Positions 1 to 5,697 of a stretch of 5,849 nucleotides of DNA are shown here, piece after piece. The stretch's first letter is position 1. The number at the start of each line of letters is the position of its first letter. The notes beneath the pieces were generated by a model. It ran no database searches and was not told the DNA's origin. It saw only the letters and a list, made by a program, of their open reading frames with translations. Source of the DNA: Polyangium sp. (in: bacteria) (lineage in GTDB: Bacteria; Myxococcota_A; Polyangia; Palsa-1104). The position numbers and the translations under genes are program-made. The stretch spans positions 1 to 5,849 of the forward strand of contig JANWLJ010000327.1 in NCBI GenBank assembly GCA_025450955.1, read 5' to 3'.

Positions 1-62
1 AACAGCGGCTCGCAGCCGAGGGCGCAGACGATCTCGGTTGCGGCGGCGTTGAGAGAGACCAC
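1..62 (-). CDS. BtuF/TroA-like substrate-binding protein, N-terminal fragment
   Basis: Only about 20 codons are in the window; the gene continues past the left edge. Reading the minus strand from GTG at 62-60 gives VVSLNAAATEIVCALG followed by CEPL. This matches the opening beta-strand and helix of BtuF-like cobalamin/siderophore-binding proteins (typically R-V/I-V-S-L-x-P-S-A-T-E-I-V/L). The codons are G/C-ending like the rest of the window. The usual start is one or two residues earlier, which here would be CTG at 68-66 (Leu-Arg-Val-Val). No in-frame ATG or Shine-Dalgarno is visible, so the exact start is unsure. Nothing before the motif resembles a signal peptide, which fits the soluble, possibly cytoplasmic members of this fold. 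The gene is divergent from the M20 deacylase. Ligand and pathway cannot be told from this fragment. Confidence 0.55.
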   Translation of the reverse strand, partial: MVSLNAAATEIVCALGCEPL

Positions 63-73
63 GCGCAGGAGCC

Positions 74-89
74 GACTATATGATAGGTC
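74..89. promoter_or_regulatory. Candidate shared divergent promoter core
   Basis: An AT-rich island in GC-rich DNA reads GACTATATGATAGGTC, an imperfect inverted repeat (CTAT-ATG-ATAG at 76-86, with GAC/GTC flanks offset by one base). On the plus strand TATGAT (79-84) is a 5/6 match to a sigma-70 -10 box. On the minus strand TATAGT (80-75) is also 5/6, with CGGACA (102-97, 4/6 to TTGACA) 16 bases upstream. The plus-strand -35 is weak (GAGACC, 55-60, spacer 18). Predicted transcription starts lie near 91 (plus) and 68 (minus), almost on the start codons, so both messages would have very short leaders. Assignment is by eye. Confidence 0.35.
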
Positions 90-95
90 GTGGTC

Positions 96-1208
96 ATGTC
101 CGAGGTCGCTCAGCGGCTCGAGCCGCTGATTCGCGCCCGCACCGATCATCCGGGCGGTGACGAGCGGGCGCTCGCGGTGGCGCTCGCCGAGGCGCTCGCC
201 CGTCGGGGCGCCGATCAGGTCGAGGTCGTCGACGTGCCGCGGCAGGGGCAAAAGGGCGCGTACGTCCTCGCCCGGTTCGGGCGGCCGCGCCGGATCGTCA
301 ACGCGCACCTCGACACCGTGCCGCCGAACGCGGGGTGGAGCCGCGATCCGTTCGCGCCGCAGATCGTCGACGGCCAAGAGGGCGCGCGGCTGGTCGGGCT
401 CGGCGCCGCCGACACCAAGGGGGCGATCGCGGCGATCTTGAGCGCCCTCGACGAGGAGCGGCCGCGCGATCTGGCGGTGCTGTTCTCCGGCGACGAGGAG
501 CGGAGCGGCACCTGTTTGCGCGCGTTTCTCGACTCGGGCGCGGCCAAAGGGATCGAGCAGGCGATCGTGTGCGAGCCGACCGGCTGCCGGGTGGGGACGC
601 GCCATCGCGGGGTCTTGGCGCTCGAGGCGCGCCTGTGCGGCGAGGGCGGGCACTCCTCGCGCGCCGACGAGCTGCCGGCGCCGATCGCCGAGCTGGCGCG
701 GCTCGCGGTGGCGTGGGACGACTGGGGCCGGGCGCAGCGCGGGCGCGGGCCGGCGGGATTTTTGGGGATGTGCTTGAACGTCGCCGCCCTCGACGGCGGG
801 ATCGCCTTCAACGTGGTGCCGAGCGAGGCGCGTTTGTCGATCTCGGCGCGGCCGCCGCCCGGCGTGGAGGTGGGCGCGGTCAGGGACGAGCTGCTCGCGA
901 TCGCCAAGCGCCGCATGCCGGCGGCGACGCTCCACGTGGTCGTCGAGAATCCGCCGTTTCTCACCCGCGCGCTCGAAACTTTTCGGCCGCTTCTCGGTGC
1001 GCTCGTCGAGCAGCCGATCGATCTCGGGTTCTGGACCGAGGCGGCGATGCTCTCTTCGGCGGGGATCGACGCGGTGGTGATCGGGCCGGGCGAGATCGCG
1101 CAGGCGCACGCGCCCGACGAGTGGGTTGCGATAGATCAGCTCGAACGGGCGCGCGCGATCTTCGCCGCGCTGTTTGCGTCGACGCGGGAGGCGCATGGAG
1201 CCGGCTGA
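96..1208 (+). CDS. argE: M20 zinc deacylase, ArgE / N-acetylcitrulline deacetylase-like
   Basis: A 370-residue metallohydrolase of the M20 (ArgE/DapE/Acy1) family, expected in the cytoplasm, that removes an N-acyl group in arginine synthesis. The family's metal site is complete: HLDTVP (His71, Asp73), the bridging Asp106 in GAADTKG, the DEE pair (Glu134 general base, Glu135 ligand), Glu160 in CEPT, and His338 in GPGEIAQAHAPDE. The dimerisation-domain motif GGHSS is at 184-188. Length is normal. ATG at 96 is preferred over GTG at 90 because AGG (85-87) sits 8 bases upstream, although the likely transcription start near 91 would make the message almost leaderless. The end overlaps the next gene by 14 bases, which implies translational coupling with N-acetylglutamate synthase. 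FWTEA and the GPG-D/E-IAQAH motif recall the Xanthomonas N-acetylcitrulline deacetylase more than E. coli ArgE (YCTEA), so N-acetylornithine versus N-acetylcitrulline as substrate is open. The family call is firm. Confidence 0.88.
   Translation: MSEVAQRLEPLIRARTDHPGGDERALAVALAEALARRGADQVEVVDVPRQGQKGAYVLARFGRPRRIVNAHLDTVPPNAGWSRDPFAPQIVDGQEGARLVGLGAADTKGAIAAILSALDEERPRDLAVLFSGDEERSGTCLRAFLDSGAAKGIEQAIVCEPTGCRVGTRHRGVLALEARLCGEGGHSSRADELPAPIAELARLAVAWDDWGRAQRGRGPAGFLGMCLNVAALDGGIAFNVVPSEARLSISARPPPGVEVGAVRDELLAIAKRRMPAATLHVVVENPPFLTRALETFRPLLGALVEQPIDLGFWTEAAMLSSAGIDAVVIGPGEIAQAHAPDEWVAIDQLERARAIFAALFASTREAHGAG
1186..1191 (+). promoter_or_regulatory. Ribosome-binding site for N-acetylglutamate synthase
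   Basis: GGGAGG lies 3 bases before ATG 1195, inside the last codons of the deacylase gene. It supports ATG 1195 over an in-frame TTG at 1174, which would add only an Arg-rich MRRRGRR extension. Spacing is short but usable with GGAG as the core. Confidence 0.5.
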
Positions 1209-2397
1209 GGTGGTGCTGCGCTTTCTCGAGAGCGTCGGGCGGCGCTCGGAGGCCGAGTTCTATCTCGGGCTGTTTCGCGCCGAGCCGAAGGAGCAGTTCG
1301 CCGCCATCTCGGTCGACGCCAACGTCGCGCGCCACGCCTCGGAGGCGGTGGTGCTCGATCTGCGCTTCCTCGCCGCGCTCGGCCTTTTGCCGGTGGTGGC
1401 GCTCGGGCTGTTCGAGCCCACCGACGCGGCCGAGCACGCGGCGCGAATCCGCCGTCGGCTCGACAAGGCGGGCGCGCCGGCGCTGAGCTTCGCGGCCGAA
1501 GATCCCGAGGTGGTGGCGCAGGTGACCCGCGCCGCGCGCGCCGGAACGATTCCGATCTTGATCTTCTCGGGCGCGGGCGATCAGGCCGAGGTCGACGCGC
1601 GGTTCGCCCGTCTGGGCGCGCTCCTGTCGTCGTTGCGCACGCGCAAGCTGATCTTCTTGCACCGGCCGGGTGGGCTTCAGCAGCGCGGCGCGCTGGTGCC
1701 GCTTTGCAACCTCACCACCGACTACGCCGCGCTCTCGGCTTCGCGCGAGCTGTCGCGCAAGGAGCGCGCGATCCTGCACCAATCGCGGCGGCTCATCTGC
1801 GAGCTGGTGCCGCACAAGCTCTTGGTGGCGATCACCTCGCCGCTCAATCTGTTTCGCGAGCTGTTCACCACCAAAGGCGCCGGCACGCTCATCCGGCGCG
1901 GCGCGATCCTCTCGTCGCACGCGCGGCTCGACGAGCTCGATCGCGAGCGGCTGCGCGCGCTGCTCGCCTCGGCGTTTGGCCGGCCGCCCGTCGAGGAGCT
2001 GTTTGGGCGCGAGGTGGCGCGGGTCTATCTCGAAGAGGGCTATCGCGGCGTCGCGATCCTCGTCGACACGCCGCTCGGCGCCTACCTCACCAAGTTCGCG
2101 GTCGATCGCGAGGCGCAGGGCGAAGGGATGGGGCGCGATCTGTGGGAGCAGCTGATCGCCGAATTTCCGACGGTGTTCTGGCGCGCGCGGCCGGCCAATC
2201 CGATCTGCGAGTGGTACGGCAAGCTGTGCGACGGGATGGTTCGGATGGGGGAGTGGAGCGTGTTTTGGAAGGGGCTTGCGCCTGCGCGGATCGCCGAGGC
2301 GGTCGACTACGCGCTCGTGCAGCCGATCGATATTCCGCCCGAGGAGAGCTACATCCTGAGCCCGCCGTCGACGTCGATGGTGCGGCCGTCGAAGTAG
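1195..2397 (+). CDS. N-acetylglutamate synthase, degenerate kinase domain plus GNAT domain
   Basis: A 400-residue protein of the vertebrate/Xanthomonas NAGS(-K) type, making N-acetylglutamate from acetyl-CoA and glutamate, the first step of arginine synthesis. Residues about 20-215 align by eye with the amino-acid-kinase fold, with matching segments such as KLIFLHRPGGL and NLTTDYAAL. The linker FTTKGAGTLIRRG (224-236) is a hallmark of the family. The acetyltransferase domain (about 237-385) keeps KFAV (from Lys300), the acetyl-CoA loop QGEGMG (308-313), and FWRAR (328-332) followed by Asn335. The kinase part is shortened, about 400 residues in total against roughly 440-450 in Xanthomonas NAGS-K. 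It has lost the Lys-x-Gly-Gly loop (here Ser39-Val-Asp-Ala), the HGAGPQ loop (here ALGLFEP) and the NVNAD segment. It is therefore probably a synthase only, with a pseudokinase domain. The gene is coupled to the upstream deacylase. Its last 16 codons lie antisense to the SDR gene. An automated label of acetylglutamate kinase would probably be wrong. Confidence 0.82.
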   Translation: MEPAEVVLRFLESVGRRSEAEFYLGLFRAEPKEQFAAISVDANVARHASEAVVLDLRFLAALGLLPVVALGLFEPTDAAEHAARIRRRLDKAGAPALSFAAEDPEVVAQVTRAARAGTIPILIFSGAGDQAEVDARFARLGALLSSLRTRKLIFLHRPGGLQQRGALVPLCNLTTDYAALSASRELSRKERAILHQSRRLICELVPHKLLVAITSPLNLFRELFTTKGAGTLIRRGAILSSHARLDELDRERLRALLASAFGRPPVEELFGREVARVYLEEGYRGVAILVDTPLGAYLTKFAVDREAQGEGMGRDLWEQLIAEFPTVFWRARPANPICEWYGKLCDGMVRMGEWSVFWKGLAPARIAEAVDYALVQPIDIPPEESYILSPPSTSMVRPSK

Positions 2398-3095
2398 TCG
2401 CACTCGAGGACGAACTTGACCGCGAGCCAGATGTCCTCGGGCGCGCCGACCCGGCCGACCGGCACTGACGCCACCAGCGCGTCGCGCGCCTTCTGGTTCA
2501 TGCCCTGGGTCATCGGCGTCTCGATCATGCCGGGGGCGATCGCGCCGACGCGGATGCCGAACGGTGCGAACTCGCGCGACCAGGTCACGGTGTTGGCGGC
2601 GAGCGCGGCCTTGGCGGCGACGTAGTTCGACTGGCCGCGGTTTCCGTAGCGCGCGAGCGACGACATGTTGACGATCACGCCCGGGCGCTGACCGGTCTCG
2701 GCCATCTTCGCCACCACTTCGCGCACCATCATCGTCGCGCCGGTGAGGTTGACGCCGATCACCTGGTTCCACTGATCGATGGTGAGCTTCAGGATCGCGC
2801 CGGTGGTCTTGTCCTTTTTGACCAGGAGCCCGTCGCGGAGGATGCCGGCGTTGTTGATGAGGCCGTTCAGCCCGCCCATTTTTTCGTGGGCCCAGGCGAC
2901 GAACGCGCCGCAGTCGGCCTCGTCGGCGACGTTCAAGCGGCGGCGGTGCACGGACGCGGGCAGGCGGGCGAGGCCGTCGTCGTTGACGTCGCCGGCGGCG
3001 ACCTGCGCGCCCGCCTCGGCGAGCCGCGACGCGAAGTACGCGCCCATGCCCTGGGCTCCCCCGGTGACGATGATCTTCAGCTCGTCGAGCTTCAT
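2349..3095 (-). CDS. SDR-family oxidoreductase, FabG-like
   Basis: A 248-residue classical short-chain dehydrogenase/reductase, probably cytoplasmic, reducing a ketone or oxidising a secondary alcohol such as a 3-oxo/3-hydroxyacyl thioester. The cofactor motif TGGAQGMG is at 11-18, NNAG at 81-84, Asn116 follows, and the catalytic Ser145, Tyr158 and Lys162 (SNYVAAK) are all present. The PG motif (188-189) and the C-terminal DVDGGLRM also fit. Asp36 at the end of the second beta-strand usually favours NAD(H) over NADP(H). The NNAG motif is followed by a longer loop (about 92-104, KKDKTTGAIL) than in E. coli FabG, as in a FabG-like subfamily also known in other proteobacteria. ATG 3095 is chosen because a strong AAGGAGG precedes it and the Rossmann motif starts at residue 11. 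The open frame continuing upstream to 3923 is antisense to the DUF349 gene. The gene converges on the synthase with 49 bases of overlap. The substrate cannot be assigned, and essential FabG is less likely since no fatty-acid genes are adjacent. Confidence 0.9.
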   Translation of the reverse strand: MKLDELKIIVTGGAQGMGAYFASRLAEAGAQVAAGDVNDDGLARLPASVHRRRLNVADEADCGAFVAWAHEKMGGLNGLINNAGILRDGLLVKKDKTTGAILKLTIDQWNQVIGVNLTGATMMVREVVAKMAETGQRPGVIVNMSSLARYGNRGQSNYVAAKAALAANTVTWSREFAPFGIRVGAIAPGMIETPMTQGMNQKARDALVASVPVGRVGAPEDIWLAVKFVLECDYFDGRTIDVDGGLRM

Positions 3096-3099
3096 GGCG

Positions 3100-3106
3100 C
3101 CTCCTT
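3100..3106 (-). promoter_or_regulatory. Ribosome-binding site of the SDR gene
   Basis: On the minus strand AAGGAGG ends 4 bases before ATG 3095. It is the strongest Shine-Dalgarno in the window and fixes the SDR start. Confidence 0.75.
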
Positions 3107-3202
3107 GTTTGGGGCGCAGCCTAACACTGCTCGGGCGGGCGGCCGAAGCGATCCATTTCGGGCGGCGCGGATTTCGCGGTAGACTTCGCACCCGTTCGGA
3201 GC
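3107..3202. promoter_or_regulatory. Divergent intergenic region, SDR / DUF349 gene
   Basis: The genes start at 3095 (minus) and 3211 (plus), so both promoters must lie here or in flanking coding DNA. On the minus strand TGTTAGGCT (3126-3118) looks like an extended -10 (TGn plus a weak 3/6 hexamer), giving a start near 3111 and a 16-base leader holding the Shine-Dalgarno. On the plus strand TAGACT (3180-3185) is a 4/6 -10 box without a good -35. An inverted repeat CCGAA-N9-TTCGG (3143-3147 / 3157-3161) sits between them and overlaps the expected -35 zone of the SDR promoter, so it is a possible operator. These are weak, by-eye calls. Confidence 0.3.
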
Positions 3203-3208
3203 GGAGGG
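3203..3208 (+). promoter_or_regulatory. Ribosome-binding site of the DUF349 gene
   Basis: GGAGGG precedes ATG 3211 by 2 bases (4 bases if GGAG is the core). It supports this start over a GTG at 2779, which would read through the antisense of the SDR gene. Confidence 0.55.
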
Positions 3209-3210
3209 AA

Positions 3211-5697
3211 ATGGGCTTTTTCGATCTGTTCAGACCCAAGTGGAAGCATTCGCGCGTCGAGGTTCGGCTGGAGGCGGTGAGGCAGCTTGGCGCCGACGAG
3301 GCCGCGCTGCTAGCGCAGGTCGCCCGCCAGGACCAGGACGTGCGGGTCCGGCGCGTCGCGCTCAAAAAGATCGACGACCCGCGCCTGCTCGGCGAGCTGG
3401 CCGAGCGCGATCCCGACGAGTCTTTGCGCAAGGACGCGGGCGAAAAGGCGGCCGAGCTGCTGCTGTCGACTGCGCTCTCAGACGGGGACGAGGCCGAGAG
3501 CCTGGCCGCGCTCGAGCGGCTGCCGTCGCAAAAGGCGATCGCCGAGGCGGCCAAGCGCGCCGCGATCGAGGCGGTGAGGCGGGCGGCGCTGGCGCGGCTC
3601 GACGACGAGAAGGCGATCGCCGAGGTGGCCAGGCGCGCCGAGGATCCGCATCTCCGGCGGCAGGCGGTCGAGCGGCTCTCCGATCCGGCGCTCCTTCGCG
3701 AGATCGCGATCGTCGATTCGGCCAAGGAGGTCGGGCTGGCCGCGCTCGAGAAGATCGACGACGCGCCGGCGCTCGAGACCATCTTGAAAAAGACCCGCTC
3801 GAAGACGGTGCGCGCCGCGGCCAAGGAGCGGCTCGAGGCGCTGCGCGCCAAAGAGGCGCCCAAAGGGCCGGGCGGGCTCACCGAGGCCAAGCGCCGCTCG
3901 CGGCAGGCGCTGCTGTGCCGCACCGTCGAGGAGGCGGCCGCCTCCGACGATTGGGATCACGCGCAGGCGGCGATCGAGGCGTCGCGCACGCAGTGGATCG
4001 AGCTCGGCATCGCGCCGGGCGACGAGCCGTTTCAGAAGCGGTTCGATCGCGCGATCGTGCGCTTCAACTTGAGACGAGAGGAGCACGCGCAGAAGCTCAA
4101 GGCGCAGGCCCGGGCCGAGGCGCAGCGCGCGCGCGCCGTCGCCGAAGAGACCGAGCGGCGCGAGACCACCAAAGAAGAGGACGCGGCGCGCGCCGAGGAA
4201 GATCGCAAGCTCGCCGAGGTCGCCGCCGAGGCGCGCAAGGTCGAAGAGGAGCGGCGCCAAGCAGAGCGGGCCCGCCGCGCCGAGGAGAAGGCGCATCGCG
4301 AGGCGGAGAAGGCGGCCGAAAACGAACGGCGCGATCGCGAGGCGGCGGAGAATCTGCGGCGCTTCGAAGAGGTGTCGGCGCGTCTCGAGTCGCTCGCCGC
4401 CCCCCACGATATGAAGGCGGCGGAGTCGGCGCTCAAGCGCGCGCAGGAGGTGGTGCAGTCGGGCGGGCCTCTGCCGCGCGAGGTGCAGGCCGAGGCCAAG
4501 GCGCGCTATCAAAAGGCGCGCGAGAAGCTGGTCGTGCGGCTGACCGAGCTCAAAGACGCCGAGGACTGGAAGCGCTGGGCGAACGTGCCGCGGCTCGAGG
4601 CGCTGTGCGGAAAGATGGACGCGCTGGTGCTCGCGGCGTCGGCCGAGGGCGCCGACCTGAAGGCGGCGGCGGCGGAGCTCAAGACGCTCCAGGGCGAGTG
4701 GAAGAAGGTGGGCGCGGCGCCCAAGGCGAAGTCGGAGGCGCTGTGGAAGCGCTTCAAGGCGGCGGGCGATCAGGTCTACGAAAAAATAAAGGGACAGCAC
4801 CAGCACTCGGACGAAGAGCGCGCGGCCAATCTTTCGCGCAAGGAGGCGCTGTGCGCGCGCGTCGAGGAGCTGGCCAAGGCGCCCGACGCTGAGATGCGGT
4901 GGAAAGAGACCGCCGAGACGATCAAGCTGCTCCAGGAGGAGTGGAAGGGGATCGGTCCGGTGGTCACGCGCGAGCAGGCGGACGCCGCGTGGAAGCGTTT
5001 TCGCGAGGCGTGCGATCAGTTCTTCGATCGGCGCAAGGCGCACTTCGCGGTGCTAGACGAGGAGCGCGGCGCGAATCTGAAGAAGCTCGACGAGCTGTGC
5101 GCGCGCGTCGAGCAGCTGGCCGCGATTCCCGACGCCGAGATCAACTGGAAGGACACCGCCGAGCGGATCAAGGCGGCGCAGGCGGAGTGGAAGGCGGCGG
5201 GGCCGGCGCCGAAAGAGCAGTCCGAGGCGGTGTGGAAGCGCTTTCGCGAGGCGTGCGACCGGTTCTTCGATCGGCGCAAGGTCCACTTCGACGCGCTCGA
5301 CGCCGAGCGGGCAGAGAATCTGAAGAAGAAGGAGCTGCTCTGCGAAAAGGTGGAGGCGCTCGCCGCCGCTGACGATCACGAGGCGGCGCTCGCCGAGACC
5401 CGCAAGCTGCAAGCCGAGTGGAAGACCATCGGCGCGGCGCCCAAGGACGTCGCCGACGCGGTGTGGGATCGTTTCCGCACCGGGTGCGATGCGATCTTCG
5501 ATCGCGGGCGGAAGGCGCCCGAGCCCGAGCCGGCCGCGCCGGCAGCGAGCGTGGCCGCGCAGGCGAGCTCGCGGTTTGAAAATCGGCTGCCGCTCGCCGG
5601 CGTCGCCGAGAAGCTCGCCGCGGCCGCGACCGAGTGGGAGGCGCTCGCCGAGGCGCCCGCGCCGCCGGTCGAGAAGGCTCCGGAGAAGACCAAGTAG
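3211..5697 (+). CDS. HEAT-repeat and DUF349-repeat protein of unknown function
   Basis: An 828-residue, highly charged, helical protein with no signal peptide or membrane segment, so probably cytoplasmic. The N-terminus MGFFDLFRPKWKHS is typical of proteobacterial DUF349 proteins. Residues about 20-215 form HEAT-like helical repeats with a 26-residue period. A first, degenerate DUF349 unit covers about 230-290 (Cys236, Trp262). Residues 286-395 are almost entirely Glu/Arg/Lys/Ala and should be a long coiled coil. A further degenerate unit without the tryptophan may lie at about 390-445. Four clear DUF349 units follow with Cys at 466, 548, 630 and 711, each with the signature W-K-x-x-G and then W-x-R-F-(R/K)-x-x-x-D. 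The tail after about 772 is Ala/Pro/Glu-rich and probably disordered. No catalytic site is visible; a scaffold or binding role is only inference. The ATG is backed by GGAGGG and the conserved N-terminus. The gene stands alone between a divergent SDR gene and a non-coding stretch. Confidence 0.88.
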   Translation: MGFFDLFRPKWKHSRVEVRLEAVRQLGADEAALLAQVARQDQDVRVRRVALKKIDDPRLLGELAERDPDESLRKDAGEKAAELLLSTALSDGDEAESLAALERLPSQKAIAEAAKRAAIEAVRRAALARLDDEKAIAEVARRAEDPHLRRQAVERLSDPALLREIAIVDSAKEVGLAALEKIDDAPALETILKKTRSKTVRAAAKERLEALRAKEAPKGPGGLTEAKRRSRQALLCRTVEEAAASDDWDHAQAAIEASRTQWIELGIAPGDEPFQKRFDRAIVRFNLRREEHAQKLKAQARAEAQRARAVAEETERRETTKEEDAARAEEDRKLAEVAAEARKVEEERRQAERARRAEEKAHREAEKAAENERRDREAAENLRRFEEVSARLESLAAPHDMKAAESALKRAQEVVQSGGPLPREVQAEAKARYQKAREKLVVRLTELKDAEDWKRWANVPRLEALCGKMDALVLAASAEGADLKAAAAELKTLQGEWKKVGAAPKAKSEALWKRFKAAGDQVYEKIKGQHQHSDEERAANLSRKEALCARVEELAKAPDAEMRWKETAETIKLLQEEWKGIGPVVTREQADAAWKRFREACDQFFDRRKAHFAVLDEERGANLKKLDELCARVEQLAAIPDAEINWKDTAERIKAAQAEWKAAGPAPKEQSEAVWKRFREACDRFFDRRKVHFDALDAERAENLKKKELLCEKVEALAAADDHEAALAETRKLQAEWKTIGAAPKDVADAVWDRFRTGCDAIFDRGRKAPEPEPAAPAASVAAQASSRFENRLPLAGVAEKLAAAATEWEALAEAPAPPVEKAPEKTK
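3289..3834 (+). repeat. Tandem 26-codon HEAT-like repeat array
   Basis: Equivalent hydrophobic residues fall at protein positions 26, 54, (80), 104, 130, 156, 182 and 208. The last five are exactly 26 residues (78 bases) apart, usually in the form (R/K)-(L/I)-x-D followed by a helix and then V/L-R-R/x-x-A. At DNA level 3532-3561 and 3610-3639, one period apart, match at 28 of 30 bases, so at least one unit arose by tandem duplication. Confidence 0.7.
4588..5517 (+). repeat. Array of four DUF349 units
   Basis: Four successive units of 81-82 codons are marked by cysteines at residues 466, 548, 630, 711 and tryptophans at 497, 578, 660, 737. The spacing from Cys to Trp is 31, 30, 30 and 26. The second and third are closest: WKRFREACD is identical, and 4990-5038 versus 5233-5281 match at 46 of 49 bases. 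An outlying degenerate unit at residues 236-262 shares the 26-residue spacing of the last one. Confidence 0.75.

Noticed and set aside
335..1486. Alternative plus frame (383 codons) over the deacylase
   Set aside because: It is Arg/Gly/Ala-rich without motifs, while the overlapping frame carries the full M20 metal-binding set.
961..2772. Long minus-strand open frame (603 codons) opposite the synthase and SDR region
   Set aside because: It is Arg/Pro-rich with no recognisable motif and lies opposite or overlapping three well-supported genes. It is typical of antisense frames in GC-rich DNA.
2779..3210. N-terminal extension of the DUF349 protein from GTG 2779
   Set aside because: It would be translated antisense to the conserved SDR gene, and the family N-terminus plus a ribosome-binding site support ATG 3211.
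3096..3923. N-terminal extension of the SDR protein
   Set aside because: The extension is antisense to the DUF349 gene and Ser/Arg-rich. The Rossmann motif and strong Shine-Dalgarno fix ATG 3095.
423..4338. Repeated octamer GCGATCGC (at 423, 897, 2536, 3535, 3613 and 4331), like the HIP1 palindrome of cyanobacteria
   Set aside because: Five of the six encode Ala-Ile-Ala with the favoured codons GCG ATC GC(C/G), and the sixth is Arg-Asp-Arg. Codon bias explains them and nothing else looks cyanobacterial.
3240..4892. Alternative plus frame (550 codons) inside the DUF349 gene
   Set aside because: It is low-complexity Arg/Gly/Ala sequence, a +2 shadow of the repeat protein.
3478..5043. Minus-strand open frame (521 codons) opposite the DUF349 gene
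   Set aside because: The Leu/Arg repeat composition is the mirror of the Glu/Ala/Lys-rich coiled coil and repeats on the plus strand. It shows no domain or start signal.
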